From positions 1 to 64,000 of the forward strand of contig CALKVC010000094.1 of assembly GCA_937996595.1 (NCBI GenBank): DNA of 64,000 nt, written 5' to 3'. Of the stretch, positions 55,562-64,000 are shown piece after piece. The notes beneath the pieces were generated by a model. That model had not been told where the DNA came from, searched no databases, and saw nothing but the letters and a program-made list of their open reading frames with translations. A program made the position numbers and the translations under genes. The DNA is from an uncultured Chitinophagaceae bacterium (GTDB taxonomy: Bacteria > Bacteroidota > Bacteroidia > Chitinophagales > Chitinophagaceae). Positions within the stretch are counted from its first letter, which is position 1, and every line of letters starts with the position of its first letter.

Positions 55562-55603
55562 CAAAAATAAGGTACGATACTGACAAATTACCAACATTTG
55601 TTA
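55562..55603 (-). promoter_or_regulatory. Candidate promoter and palindrome upstream of actA
   Basis: Minus strand: TATTTTTG (55562-55569) matches the TAnnTTTG -7 consensus and would give a leader of about 35 nt. A TTG at 55592-55594 lies 22 nt upstream, slightly beyond usual spacing. It is overlapped by AACA-TT-TGTT (55593-55602), the core of the palindrome also found at 43643-43656. Confidence 0.5.
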
Positions 55604-55752
55604 ATTTTTTTTTTCCTTATCTGGCTTGTGTTACAGCGATTTGTATATGCATAAATAATAATATTGTCATGCCTTTGTAAGGTATTGCCAACACAGAAAT
55701 ATTAGTATGTTTCGCCTGCCGGTATAACAATGTTTTGATGCATTTTTGCAGC

Positions 55753-56631
55753 ATGTTAAAAAAATTACAGGAGCGTTGGAAGGTTAACCTGCTGAACCTG
55801 GTGCTTATTTTAATCACATTTGCCACCGGGGGCAGCCTCTGTGGTTGGGCGGGCCGTAAAATATTATTGCTTACAAACCTGGAAAAGGGGGCCGTTTGGG
55901 TGGTCTTATATATCGTTTTAATTACCCTGTTATGGCCATTCTGTGTGTTATTGATAAGCATTCCGCTTGGGCAATTCGGGTTTTTCAGGAAATATATCGC
56001 CAGGATCATGTCAAAATTCAGCGGCGGTAAAAAACAAGTTGCTCTAAAACAACCGGTAAACATAGCCATTTTTGCCAGCGGTGCCGGCAGTAACGCTAAA
56101 AACATTATAGAATATTTTAATACAAACGGAGGCAAAAACGCAACTGTAAGCTTATTGGTTTGTAATAACCCCGAAGCGGGTGTATTACAAATTGCAGCAG
56201 CAAATAATATTCCTCCCTTGCTGGTTAACCGGGAGCAGTTTCGGGATCAAGGTGGTTTGTTAGCAGCGCTGGAAGAAAAGGGCATCGGGTTTATCGTACT
56301 GGCCGGCTTTTTATGGAAGCTGCCCGGGTACCTGGTTAAGCAATACCCCAAAAAGATTGTCAATATACATCCGGCCCTGTTACCAAAATACGGCGGCAAA
56401 GGCATGTACGGGCATCATGTACACGAAGCCGTTATTGCCAATAAGGAAAAGGAGAGCGGCATCAGCATACATTTTGTGGATGAAATATACGACCATGGAG
56501 AAGTAATTTTCCAGGCTACCTGCGAAGTGCTGGCAACGGATACAGCAGAAACCCTGGCAAAAAAGATCCATCAACTGGAGCATCAGTATTTCCCGAAACT
56601 GATTGAAGCCGCCATCCAAAAGCAAAATTGA
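55753..56631 (+). CDS. purN: Membrane-anchored phosphoribosylglycinamide formyltransferase: DUF6787-PurN fusion
   Basis: 292 residues from ATG at 55753 (MLKKLQERWKVN). Residues 1 to about 92 form a separate domain with two membrane helices (LLNLVLILITFATGGSLCG and VWVVLYIVLITLLWPFCVLL), resembling the small Bacteroidota DUF6787 family. From about 100 on is a complete GAR transformylase: IAIFASGAGSNAKNIIEYF, FIVLAGFLWKLP, VNIHPALLPKYGGKGMYG (catalytic Asn and His) and YDHGEVIFQATCEV (catalytic Asp). Known reaction: 10-formyl-THF-dependent formylation in purine synthesis. No stop or frameshift separates the parts. Confidence 0.88.
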   Translation: MLKKLQERWKVNLLNLVLILITFATGGSLCGWAGRKILLLTNLEKGAVWVVLYIVLITLLWPFCVLLISIPLGQFGFFRKYIARIMSKFSGGKKQVALKQPVNIAIFASGAGSNAKNIIEYFNTNGGKNATVSLLVCNNPEAGVLQIAAANNIPPLLVNREQFRDQGGLLAALEEKGIGFIVLAGFLWKLPGYLVKQYPKKIVNIHPALLPKYGGKGMYGHHVHEAVIANKEKESGISIHFVDEIYDHGEVIFQATCEVLATDTAETLAKKIHQLEHQYFPKLIEAAIQKQN

Positions 56632-56684
56632 CGTTAAAGCGTGGTAAGGATACGCATTTGTTATTTAATATTACAGCCTTAACC

Positions 56685-57440
56685 ATGCTGCATCTCCTGA
56701 GATATATTTTTACTTTTTCTTTTTTCCTGTTTGCCCATATTGCCGATGCGCAAATTACTGTAAGCGGAACCGTACTCGACGTCAGCAAGATCAATTATGT
56801 GGAAAATGTACGGGTGGTCAGCAGTGGAGGCATGTTTGCCATTACCGACAGCCTGGGCCGGTATTCCATTTTAGTGGATGAAAAAGATTCCCTCACTTTT
56901 TATTATAACAAAAAACCCACGCAGCAATTTGCTGTAAAAACAATTCCCGACCCCACCAGGTTCAACATTAGTATACACGTAACCGTTAAGGGCAAATACC
57001 AGGTATTGAATGAAGTGGTGGTATTTGCCAAAACCCACAAACAGGATTCTATTGAAAACAGGCAGGCCTATGCCGATATTTTCAATTACCAGAAACCGGG
57101 CTTATCCACTTCCGTAACACCGGGTGGTGGCGTTGGGGCAGATGTGAATGAGCTGATTAATATCTTCCGGTTCCGGCGTAATAAACGGTTAAAGGCTTTC
57201 CAGGAGCGGCTGGAAATTCAGGAACAGGAAAAATATATTGATTACCGGTTCAGCAAAGTATATGTGAAACGGGTAACCGGTCTGCGCAGCCCATACCTCG
57301 ACAGCTTCCTGGTATGGTACCGGCCGGAATATGAGTTTGTGCGGAACAGCAACGAAATTGATTTTAATCAATACATATTACTCGCTTACTACCAGTTTCA
57401 GAAACTGGTTGATATACCGGAGGCTAAAAAGGAGGAGTGA
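56685..57440 (+). CDS. Secreted protein with carboxypeptidase-regulatory-like domain
   Basis: 251 residues from ATG at 56685 (MLHLLRYIFTFSFFLFAHIA), which gives a signal peptide ending ADAQ; the frame opens 57 nt earlier. Residues after the signal form a CarboxypepD_reg-like beta sandwich (ITVSGTVLDVSKINYVENV, DSLGRYSILVDEKDSLTF), followed by a helical Lys/Arg-rich region (RFRRNKRLKAFQERLEIQEQ). Common Bacteroidota envelope protein of unknown function. Starts 53 nt after purN. Confidence 0.75.
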   Translation: MLHLLRYIFTFSFFLFAHIADAQITVSGTVLDVSKINYVENVRVVSSGGMFAITDSLGRYSILVDEKDSLTFYYNKKPTQQFAVKTIPDPTRFNISIHVTVKGKYQVLNEVVVFAKTHKQDSIENRQAYADIFNYQKPGLSTSVTPGGGVGADVNELINIFRFRRNKRLKAFQERLEIQEQEKYIDYRFSKVYVKRVTGLRSPYLDSFLVWYRPEYEFVRNSNEIDFNQYILLAYYQFQKLVDIPEAKKEE

Positions 57441-57528
57441 AAAATGGGATGGGGGAATGGAAATGGTGTGTTAGCAGTTCGTTGCTTTTATTTATTGTTA
57501 CAAATTTTGATTGTTGCTTCGTTGGTGG

Positions 57529-58587
57529 CTATTTTTTATATTCTGAAAAACTAATAAATATTTTTCCATCAAAAAAGTAGAGACCAGATTCTCTGGTCCC
57601 CACCCAAAGATTTCCGTTTTTATCCTCCAAAATTTCCCAAATCCAGGGATTGATTAGACCATCTTTAAAATAGGTGAAAGTTTTACCATCGTAACGTCTA
57701 AGACCATCACTGGAACCAAACCAAAGATTTCCCTTTTTGTCTTCTATAATTCGGGTGACTTCGCCTGGCAAACCATCTTTTGTTGTAAAACTTGTAAATG
57801 TATTTCCATCATACCGATAAGCTCCACCCCAATTACTGAACCAAATATTTCCGTTTTTGTCTTGCAGTTGAGGCCACCCCCAATTATGAGCTTTTGGCTT
57901 TGGTCCATTTTGAAACAAATCCATTGGTTTGAGGTTGGTTATAGATTTTCCATCGTAACGAAACACACCTTCATTGGTTCTTCCACCAAACCAAATATTA
58001 CCTGCATTATCTTCTAAAATGCGTTCCACCCTGTCATTACTGGTTAAAAAGCCATTTGCGGCTTCATTCATTGGAAAATGTGTAAAAGATTTGCCATCGT
58101 AAATATAGACACCATCAATCGTTACAAACCATAGTTTTCCGTTTTTTGCCTGTAACATATTGTATACCCAATGGGTTTGATAGTAGGGGTTCTTATTAGG
58201 AGGCATATTTTTTGGTAAAGGAATCTGGATTTTAGAAAATGCCTTACCATCGTAAAGACAAAGTCCCATTTCAGTACCCACCCAAATTTTACCATCTTTA
58301 TCTTCCAAAATGCAATAAATTTTATTACAATCCAGCCCATCGTTTATTGTAAACTGGTTAAACGATTTTCCGTCATACTTATAAAGTCCATTATCTGTTG
58401 TTCCCAACCAAAGGTTACCCGATTTGTCCTTTAGAAAACGTTGAACAATTCCATTTCCTATGTTATTTATTAGTTTTGAATCTTCCTTTTCTTTTGGCAA
58501 ATCTTTTTTATCTTGTCCATTGCAGGCCGTCCCCAAAAGCAGTATTGTCAGAAAAGTAAAAACTTGCATTTGTGAGAAATTTTTCAT
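57529..58587 (-). CDS. Lipoprotein with seven-bladed Reg_prop propeller
   Basis: 352 residues. Lipobox LLGTACNGQ puts the acylated Cys at 22. Seven repeats of the two-component-regulator propeller type follow, each with a W-x-G strand and YDGKSF-like end: LWLGTTDNGLYKYDGKSF, WVGTEMGLCLYDGKAF, WFVTIDGVYIYDGKSF, WFGGRTNEGVFRYDGKS, WFSNWGGAYRYDG, WFGSSDGLRRYDGKTF, WVGTRESGLYFFDGKIF. Such propellers normally sense glycans in hybrid two-component systems; here no kinase part is attached, so it is a stand-alone surface or periplasmic propeller. Next to glycan-degrading genes. Confidence 0.85.
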   Translation of the reverse strand: MKNFSQMQVFTFLTILLLGTACNGQDKKDLPKEKEDSKLINNIGNGIVQRFLKDKSGNLWLGTTDNGLYKYDGKSFNQFTINDGLDCNKIYCILEDKDGKIWVGTEMGLCLYDGKAFSKIQIPLPKNMPPNKNPYYQTHWVYNMLQAKNGKLWFVTIDGVYIYDGKSFTHFPMNEAANGFLTSNDRVERILEDNAGNIWFGGRTNEGVFRYDGKSITNLKPMDLFQNGPKPKAHNWGWPQLQDKNGNIWFSNWGGAYRYDGNTFTSFTTKDGLPGEVTRIIEDKKGNLWFGSSDGLRRYDGKTFTYFKDGLINPWIWEILEDKNGNLWVGTRESGLYFFDGKIFISFSEYKK

Positions 58588-59059
58588 TATTTAAATTGTC
58601 TTTGAGGTTTTGTTATCTCATTGAAGGTTTGGGTGTCGCTCTGCAATGACTGTTAACGTACAGGGCTTGCCGATGTACGGGAATTATTAGTCCGTCCGCC
58701 CAATACCGGTGATGTTTGAAAAACTGAAGATGAATATAACAAACAAAAGCTAAATAGATAATATCCAGCCCGATATGAAGCACAATATAATTACAAAAAG
58801 CCGATGATAACTTCCGTCCGCCCGTATTTTGGCACCCCCCTGTTGTACGTTCGCCCTTTCTTTGTCCGTTAGTAGCGTGTTGTATTTGAACTGTGTCAAC
58901 CTAAAGACTGTTACCCAAGCCGAGCAAGAAGGTAAACTCTTTGGCAGGTTGGCTTCATTGCTGTGGGTTTTGTGTGCATGCCAATGTGCTTGCATTGGGG
59001 CGTTGACTATAGGTTTTGCCCAGTACAATTGCTCAATGCAGCAGAGTATCTAAATAAGT
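58588..59059. other. Intergenic region without supported gene
   Basis: 472 bp. Overlapping frames exist on both strands (about 74 and 92 codons) but show no domain, signal or start signal. No terminator seen. Confidence 0.5.
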
Positions 59060-60919
59060 TTAGTTTACATCAAATACAGTAGCAGATTTTGGGTTAACAT
59101 AAATCCCCGATTTGATATCAACTTGTTCATTGGATATTATATTCAGAGCATGGGTCTTGCCTTTTAATATCTCAGCAAAACGTTTTGCATCAACCGAAAC
59201 CTCTTTATCGTTTTTATTCATCACCACCATAATCGTTTTGTCCCTGCTATAGCGGAAATAAACATACACACCATCAAACGGTGCAAAGTGCAATGTTTGG
59301 CCATTGGCAATAACCGAATTTGTCTTTCGCCAGTTTAATAACTGTTTTAAATAAGCCTGTACAGATAGTTGATCTGCATTCAATCCTTCTCCTGCAAATG
59401 CATTTATTTTATCATCCTTCCATCCGCCCGGAAAATCAGAACGTATCAAGCCATCGTTTTTATGATGCGGTGTATTGTCCATCAAAATTTCAGTGCCATA
59501 GTATATTTGTGGTATGCCACGGATGGTTAATAAATACGTTATAGCCATTTTGGCTAAAGCCACATCCTGCTTCAACTGCATGAACAAGCGATCCATGTCA
59601 TGGTTATCACCTATCAATAAGATTTGATTGGGATCGGGGTAAACAAAATCATTAGCCAATGCTTCATACAATTTTGTAAATGGCGCATTGTAAGATTCGC
59701 CTTCCTCTCCATTTAAGGATTGTACCAATGCAGCCTGCAGGGGGAAATCCATCACTGTATTCAGGCATCCTGTATAACCATCATGATTTTTCTTTCCTTT
59801 TTGCCAGTAAGAAGCAATTAATGGATTCGTGCTCCACTCTTCACCCACGATGCTAAAATTGGGGTATTCATTCATGATGGTACAGCTCCAGTTTTTTAAA
59901 AAGGTTTTATCGCTGTAGCCATAAGTATCCTGCCTTACGCCGCCCAACTGTAATGTTTCAATCCACCAGATAGTGTTTTGAATGAGATAATTCGCCAAAA
60001 AAGGATTTTGCCCGTTCAAGTCGGGCATGGTCTTATCAAACCAGCCCTTGCTCCATAAATTTCTATCATAGTCAGAAGCATATATATCCTGGTTCACTGT
60101 ACGGAGATGATTGGTGACCATATACTTGTCTGGGTAATTCAACCAGTCTTTAAACGGCAAATCATGCATCCACCAGAAATTGCTGCCAGTATGATTCAGC
60201 ACCTCATCAAAAATTAATTTCATCCCCCTTTGACGCATCTTAACCGACAGTTCTTTGTAATCATCAAGGGTTCCATACCGTGGATCCACCTTGTAGTGGT
60301 TGGTAATGGCATAACCATGATAAGAATAAGCAGGCATATCATTTTCCAGCATCGGTGTGGGCCAAATGGCAGTGAAGCCAAAATCTTTTATATAATCCAG
60401 GTGATTGATAATGCCACGTATATCGCCACCATGTCTTCCACCAGGAAAAGTTCTGTCAATTTTGTTTTCTTTCATGCTTTCCACCACATCATTACGGTAA
60501 TCTCCATTGGCAAAGCGGTCGGGCACTAATAAGTAAATCGCATCCGAAGAATTAAACCCTTTAAATGCGGATGCGTCTTGCTCTCTTTTTTTCAACTCAT
60601 AACGATAGCTGTATACTTCTTTTCCCGCTTTTTTAAAACTTATAGCTAAGATGCCCTGCTTGGCAGCTTTTGTAATGTGTAAATCAATAAAGAGATAATG
60701 CTTACTATCCCCTTTTGTTATTTTTTTTATTGTTACTCCAGGATAATTTATTTGCGGCGTCGTTTCGCCAATATTGTTTCCATTAACCAGCAGTTGCAGG
60801 TTAGGGTTCTTCATACCCACCCACCAGTTGATCGGTTCCACATGGTGGATTTGGCAGAAAACATTTATACAAATAAAATTTGCCAGTAAAATAATTGAGA
60901 ACAGGTTTATTATCTTCAT
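59060..60919 (-). CDS. GH13 cyclomaltodextrinase/neopullulanase-like, secreted
   Basis: 619 residues. Signal peptide (IINLFSIILLANFICINVFCQ), N-terminal immunoglobulin-like domain of cyclomaltodextrinases (HHVEPINWWVGMKNPNLQLL), then the GH13 barrel: IFDEVLNHTGSN, nucleophile Asp in GGVRQDTYGYSD, acid/base Glu in IVGEEWSTNP, third Asp in IGDNHDMDRLF. C-terminal beta domain ends ATVFDVN. Cleaves alpha-1,4 linkages in cyclodextrin, maltodextrin or pullulan, like SusA. 26 nt after the GH92 gene. Confidence 0.92.
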   Translation of the reverse strand: MKIINLFSIILLANFICINVFCQIHHVEPINWWVGMKNPNLQLLVNGNNIGETTPQINYPGVTIKKITKGDSKHYLFIDLHITKAAKQGILAISFKKAGKEVYSYRYELKKREQDASAFKGFNSSDAIYLLVPDRFANGDYRNDVVESMKENKIDRTFPGGRHGGDIRGIINHLDYIKDFGFTAIWPTPMLENDMPAYSYHGYAITNHYKVDPRYGTLDDYKELSVKMRQRGMKLIFDEVLNHTGSNFWWMHDLPFKDWLNYPDKYMVTNHLRTVNQDIYASDYDRNLWSKGWFDKTMPDLNGQNPFLANYLIQNTIWWIETLQLGGVRQDTYGYSDKTFLKNWSCTIMNEYPNFSIVGEEWSTNPLIASYWQKGKKNHDGYTGCLNTVMDFPLQAALVQSLNGEEGESYNAPFTKLYEALANDFVYPDPNQILLIGDNHDMDRLFMQLKQDVALAKMAITYLLTIRGIPQIYYGTEILMDNTPHHKNDGLIRSDFPGGWKDDKINAFAGEGLNADQLSVQAYLKQLLNWRKTNSVIANGQTLHFAPFDGVYVYFRYSRDKTIMVVMNKNDKEVSVDAKRFAEILKGKTHALNIISNEQVDIKSGIYVNPKSATVFDVN

Positions 60920-60945
60920 AACGTAAATTTCTTATTCACTCTAAG

Positions 60946-63063
60946 TTAAAACTGTAATGTACCGCCGGCTGAGATTTCTTTATGCCTCAATTTAAAATCG
61001 TTGAGAGGCTGATTGTTTAACCTTACCGATTGGGCATTTTTGTTTCTGATCTTTAATAATTTTCCATCTTTCAAGTAAACAATAGCACTTTCTACCTGTG
61101 GTTTGCCAATTACATATTCACCACCTGCAGGGTTCACCGGATAAAACCCTAGTGTTGAAAAAATATACCAGGCACTCATTTGTCCGCAGTCTTCGTTCCC
61201 AATCATGCCAGTAGTGGTGTTATCATAAAACTCATTGCAGATTTGTGTGATAAGCTCCTTTCCTCTTTCCGGTTTGTCTGAATACGCATACAGGTAAGCA
61301 ATATGATGACTCGGCTCATTGCCATGCGCATATTGACCAATCATAGCCTCCTGTCCCAAATGCTTGTTGGGGTTAAGTGCTTTGATGCTGAAGAAACTGT
61401 CTAACTGTGCTGTAAACATTTTCTTGCCACCCATTAGTTGTATCATGCCTTCTACATCATATTGTGCAGGTGTCCAGAAATATTGCCAGGCATTTGCTTC
61501 AGTATAATCACCAGGATTGTTCAAGGGTGATGTAGCTATTAATGGATTGAATGGAGAACGCCAGTTTCCCTTGCTGTCTTTACCACGCATTTGTTTAGTG
61601 GAAGCATCGTATAAGTTTGTATAATATCTTGCCCGTTTGTAAAAAATAGAAGCAATGTCCCGCTTACCCATTTTATCTGCCAATAATGCAATACAGTAAT
61701 CGTCAACGCCATGTTCTAACGTTCTTGAAACAGCTTCATTATCCAGACTGTCAAAAGGATAATAGCCATATTTGTTGAGCAACGTCCAGTTGCTGTTGAT
61801 ATGATTTTTGGTCGTTGATTCTATCATTTGCTGCAAGGCTTGTTCTACATCAAAACCAGTAAAGCCTTTGTTGTATGCATCTGTAATTACAGGAATCGCA
61901 TGGTTACCAACCATACAATAATTATCTTTTCCCCATGCTGTCCAGATTGGCAAAAAGCCCGCAGCTTTGCAGTGTTCGATCATGCTGTTGATAAAACCGT
62001 TTACTTTTTCCGGTGCTACTAAAGTATATAAAGGATGAGCCGCACGGTAAGTATCCCAAAGCGAAAGGGTGGAATAGTATTCGCCATTCTTTGCTGTTCT
62101 TATGGAATCGTCAGCTCCACGGTACTTGCCATCCACATCCGCAATATTTGATGGTTGAATAAACAACCGGTACATGCAACTATAGAATATTTCCTTTTGC
62201 TTCTTCTCTGCGTTAATTTCTATTCTGCTTAAATAACTGTTCCATACTTTTTTATTATTGGTAACAACAGCCTTGAAATCCCAGCCAGTTAACTCAGTTT
62301 GTAAATTGTTTTTTGCGCCCTCAACACTTACAGATGATAAAGCAATTTTTGTTTGGAGGAGTTTATCTTTCAAATTAAAGCCAAGTACATAACGGGGTGC
62401 AGCTTCTTTTGATTTTCTTTCCAATACAATTACTGAAGTAAACGGCTGATTGAATTGTATGCTGAAAAAGTATCTACGCTCAACCCAGTTCTTTTTATGG
62501 CACCATCCACTGATGGTTTTATTATCTTCAATTTTTACATTGCTTTCTAGAACTACACTGTCATTAAGAAAACGCAGACCATGTTGCAAATCAACCAGCA
62601 GCTTTGAAGATGATGATGGATAAGTATATTGATGAAAAGCAACCCGTTCAGTACATGTCAATTCTACTTTTACGCGATTATTTAATGTAACTGTATAATA
62701 ACCCGGTGACGCTTTTTCTGTTTCTTTTAAATAGGTTTCACCGAAGTTATCCTTTTTATCGCCGCTGAAAGGTTGCAGCAGTACATCCCCAAATTCATTA
62801 ATACCTGTGCCATTTGCCCTTGTTTGAGAAAATCCCAGGATGATGCTGTCTTTGTACTGATAGCCACTGGTATAATCCCAACCATTGTCTCTGTTATCAG
62901 GCCCCGGCTGCACCATTCCAAAGGGCATGCATGGGCCGGGGAAAGTATGACCCGTACCCTCGGTACCGATAAAAGGATTGACGTATTGGGTGTAATCGAT
63001 TTGCATTTTTTCTTTACAGGAAAAAACACAAAGAATCATTAAGGCATATACTATTTTTTTCAT
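60946..63063 (-). CDS. GH92 alpha-mannosidase, lipoprotein
   Basis: 705 residues. Lipobox CVFSCKE (Cys16). Family 92 signatures: YVNPFIGTEGTGHTFPGPCM, PFGMVQPGPDNRDNGWDY, GFSQTRANGTG, SLWDTYRAAHPLY, GNEPSHHIAYLYAY, IGNEDCGQMSAWYIFSTLGF (catalytic acid region) and YPVNPAGGEYVIG. Calcium-dependent exo-alpha-mannosidase, usually 1,2-specific. Five bp after the upstream GH13 stop, so one operon. Confidence 0.95.
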   Translation of the reverse strand: MKKIVYALMILCVFSCKEKMQIDYTQYVNPFIGTEGTGHTFPGPCMPFGMVQPGPDNRDNGWDYTSGYQYKDSIILGFSQTRANGTGINEFGDVLLQPFSGDKKDNFGETYLKETEKASPGYYTVTLNNRVKVELTCTERVAFHQYTYPSSSSKLLVDLQHGLRFLNDSVVLESNVKIEDNKTISGWCHKKNWVERRYFFSIQFNQPFTSVIVLERKSKEAAPRYVLGFNLKDKLLQTKIALSSVSVEGAKNNLQTELTGWDFKAVVTNNKKVWNSYLSRIEINAEKKQKEIFYSCMYRLFIQPSNIADVDGKYRGADDSIRTAKNGEYYSTLSLWDTYRAAHPLYTLVAPEKVNGFINSMIEHCKAAGFLPIWTAWGKDNYCMVGNHAIPVITDAYNKGFTGFDVEQALQQMIESTTKNHINSNWTLLNKYGYYPFDSLDNEAVSRTLEHGVDDYCIALLADKMGKRDIASIFYKRARYYTNLYDASTKQMRGKDSKGNWRSPFNPLIATSPLNNPGDYTEANAWQYFWTPAQYDVEGMIQLMGGKKMFTAQLDSFFSIKALNPNKHLGQEAMIGQYAHGNEPSHHIAYLYAYSDKPERGKELITQICNEFYDNTTTGMIGNEDCGQMSAWYIFSTLGFYPVNPAGGEYVIGKPQVESAIVYLKDGKLLKIRNKNAQSVRLNNQPLNDFKLRHKEISAGGTLQF

Positions 63064-63068
63064 TCCAG

Positions 63069-64000
63069 TTATTTTATCTTAAAAACAGCCACTTCATAAG
63101 GATTCAGTACAACAGTGTTCTTTGTAACAATATTATTCCCAAGCAGCGGTATATATTTTTTATATGCATCTCTAAACACCGAAATTTGTTTCACATCACT
63201 AAGATTTACAGCAACCAGTACTTTACGTTGATTCCTAGTTCTGTAAAAACTAAACACATGGCTGTTATTATTCCAGGCATTCTCATATTTGCCATTTGCC
63301 AATGCAAGATTACTTTGCTTAAGCCTGATTAATTTTTTATAATAATTAAATAAAGAGCTTTCGTTATTTAATTGTTCCTCCAGTGATATACCATCATTTG
63401 CTTTCAGGCTGGTTTTATCCCACCACTCGCCAGTATTTTTATACCATATTGCCATTCCCTTTCCTTCAGCAGCTTTATACCATTCAAATGCTTCCCGGCA
63501 GGGAATGCCGTTTCCATCCGTATTACCAAGAATCCCAAAAGTGCCTTTCATTCCAATCTCCTGCCCATAATAAATAGAAGGAATTCCTCCAATTAACATC
63601 ATTATTGCAGCAGCTGCTCTTTGCTTTTCACTATTTTCTTCCAGTGTAGCATACCTGAACATGTCGTGGTTTTCTATAAATACAATTTGCTCTTTTCCTT
63701 TGGGGCATTGTACTAGAACAGTATCCGCCTTATTTATAAGTTGCTGTTTGTCAAACGATATAATAGCTGATTGCAGACCAAACGCAAACATTCTGTCAAC
63801 ACCGGCTCTTTCAAAATATGCAAATCCATAGTCTTTCCAGTTGGCTTGTTCTGCCACGTTTTTAAGCTTAGGATTTATTTCTTTCAGTGAACGAAGCAAC
63901 GGTTGCCAGAATTCCACAAATAGATTCGTAAGCGCCAGCTTTCCATCCAGGTTATCCATTGCATGATCTAGCCTGAAACCATCTGCCCCGTCGTCAAATT
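63069..64000 (-). CDS. GH13 alpha-amylase family protein, partial at window end
   Basis: C-terminal about 309 residues; the start lies beyond 64000. The frame continues through DGADGFRLDHAMDN at 63945-63995, which holds the nucleophile Asp; a likely acid/base Glu is in KNVAEQANW, and the third Asp in FIENHDMFRYA. GGIPSIYYGQEIGMKG and the beta domain ending YEVAVFKIK complete the family. First known gene of the GH13-GH92-GH13 transcript. Internal ATG at 63959 is not the start. Confidence 0.9.
   Translation of the reverse strand, partial: FDDGADGFRLDHAMDNLDGKLALTNLFVEFWQPLLRSLKEINPKLKNVAEQANWKDYGFAYFERAGVDRMFAFGLQSAIISFDKQQLINKADTVLVQCPKGKEQIVFIENHDMFRYATLEENSEKQRAAAAIMMLIGGIPSIYYGQEIGMKGTFGILGNTDGNGIPCREAFEWYKAAEGKGMAIWYKNTGEWWDKTSLKANDGISLEEQLNNESSLFNYYKKLIRLKQSNLALANGKYENAWNNNSHVFSFYRTRNQRKVLVAVNLSDVKQISVFRDAYKKYIPLLGNNIVTKNTVVLNPYEVAVFKIK

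Noticed and set aside
58750..59028. Minus-strand frame of 92 codons (and plus-strand 74-codon frame)
   Set aside because: No family, signal or start support; they overlap each other in an intergenic gap.

Overview
The window reads as chromosomal DNA of a Bacteroidota bacterium, most likely family Chitinophagaceae (inference). The signs are: very large secreted proteins with a type IX secretion (T9SS) C-terminal sorting domain; a Bacteroidota-type actABCDEF alternative complex III cluster joined to cytochrome oxidase genes; several proteins of families restricted largely to Bacteroidota (DUF4907, DUF5522, DUF6787-like); TAnnTTTG-type -7 promoter boxes; and weak Shine-Dalgarno signals. No rRNA, canonical tRNA, phage, IS transposase or CRISPR array was seen.

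Region 1 (1-11.2 kb) and region 3 (27.2-36.4 kb) are two paralogous copies of one four-gene module, all on the minus strand: a NarL/LuxR-type response regulator, its histidine kinase, a small secreted DUF4907 protein, and a giant kelch-propeller T9SS protein. The giant proteins are built from propellers of six (once five) kelch-like repeats of 43-51 residues, separated by Ig/PKD-like linkers: 6+6+5+6+6 in copy 1 and 6+6+6+6 in copy 2. Each giant gene is interrupted by one in-frame nonsense codon: TAG at 3384-3386 in place of a conserved Trp codon in copy 1, and TAA at 27316-27318 inside the T9SS sorting domain in copy 2. Reading frame is intact on both sides of each stop. Copy 2 also carries two nearly identical 16-bp palindromes, upstream of the regulator and of DUF4907, that look like operator sites. 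A dispersed 50-bp repeat family lies around both modules.

Region 2 (11.3-27.2 kb) is mixed: peptidoglycan amidase, acyl-CoA dehydrogenase, a MarR regulator with an operator over its own start, a GT2 glycosyltransferase, a lone oligopeptide-type ABC permease, a REP-like palindrome cluster, an Lrp regulator, a highly folded and apparently undescribed non-coding RNA with tRNA-like features (18607-18869), a CrtO-like protein, a small membrane protein coupled to an SPFH protein, a Na+/H+ antiporter, a GH109-like oxidoreductase paired with an N-acetylhexosamine kinase-like gene, and a small AT-rich island flanked by direct repeats.

Region 4 (36.6-39.2 kb) holds housekeeping genes: trmB, DUF5522, an alkyltransferase-like protein without the active cysteine, an OB-fold protein and a DUF1569 protein. 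Region 5 (39.2-55.6 kb) is a respiratory supercluster on the minus strand: actABCDEF (quinol:electron-acceptor oxidoreductase), ctaC, ctaD, ctaB, two subunit III genes and subunit IV, an intrinsic terminator, then SCO and DUF420/CtaM-like assembly factors. Together they encode electron transfer from menaquinol through complex III to an aa3-type oxidase plus much of its copper and heme assembly. Region 6 (55.7-57.4 kb) has a membrane-anchored DUF6787-PurN fusion and a secreted protein. Region 7 (57.5-64 kb) has a Reg_prop lipoprotein and a GH13-GH92-GH13 glycan-degradation set that continues past the window end.
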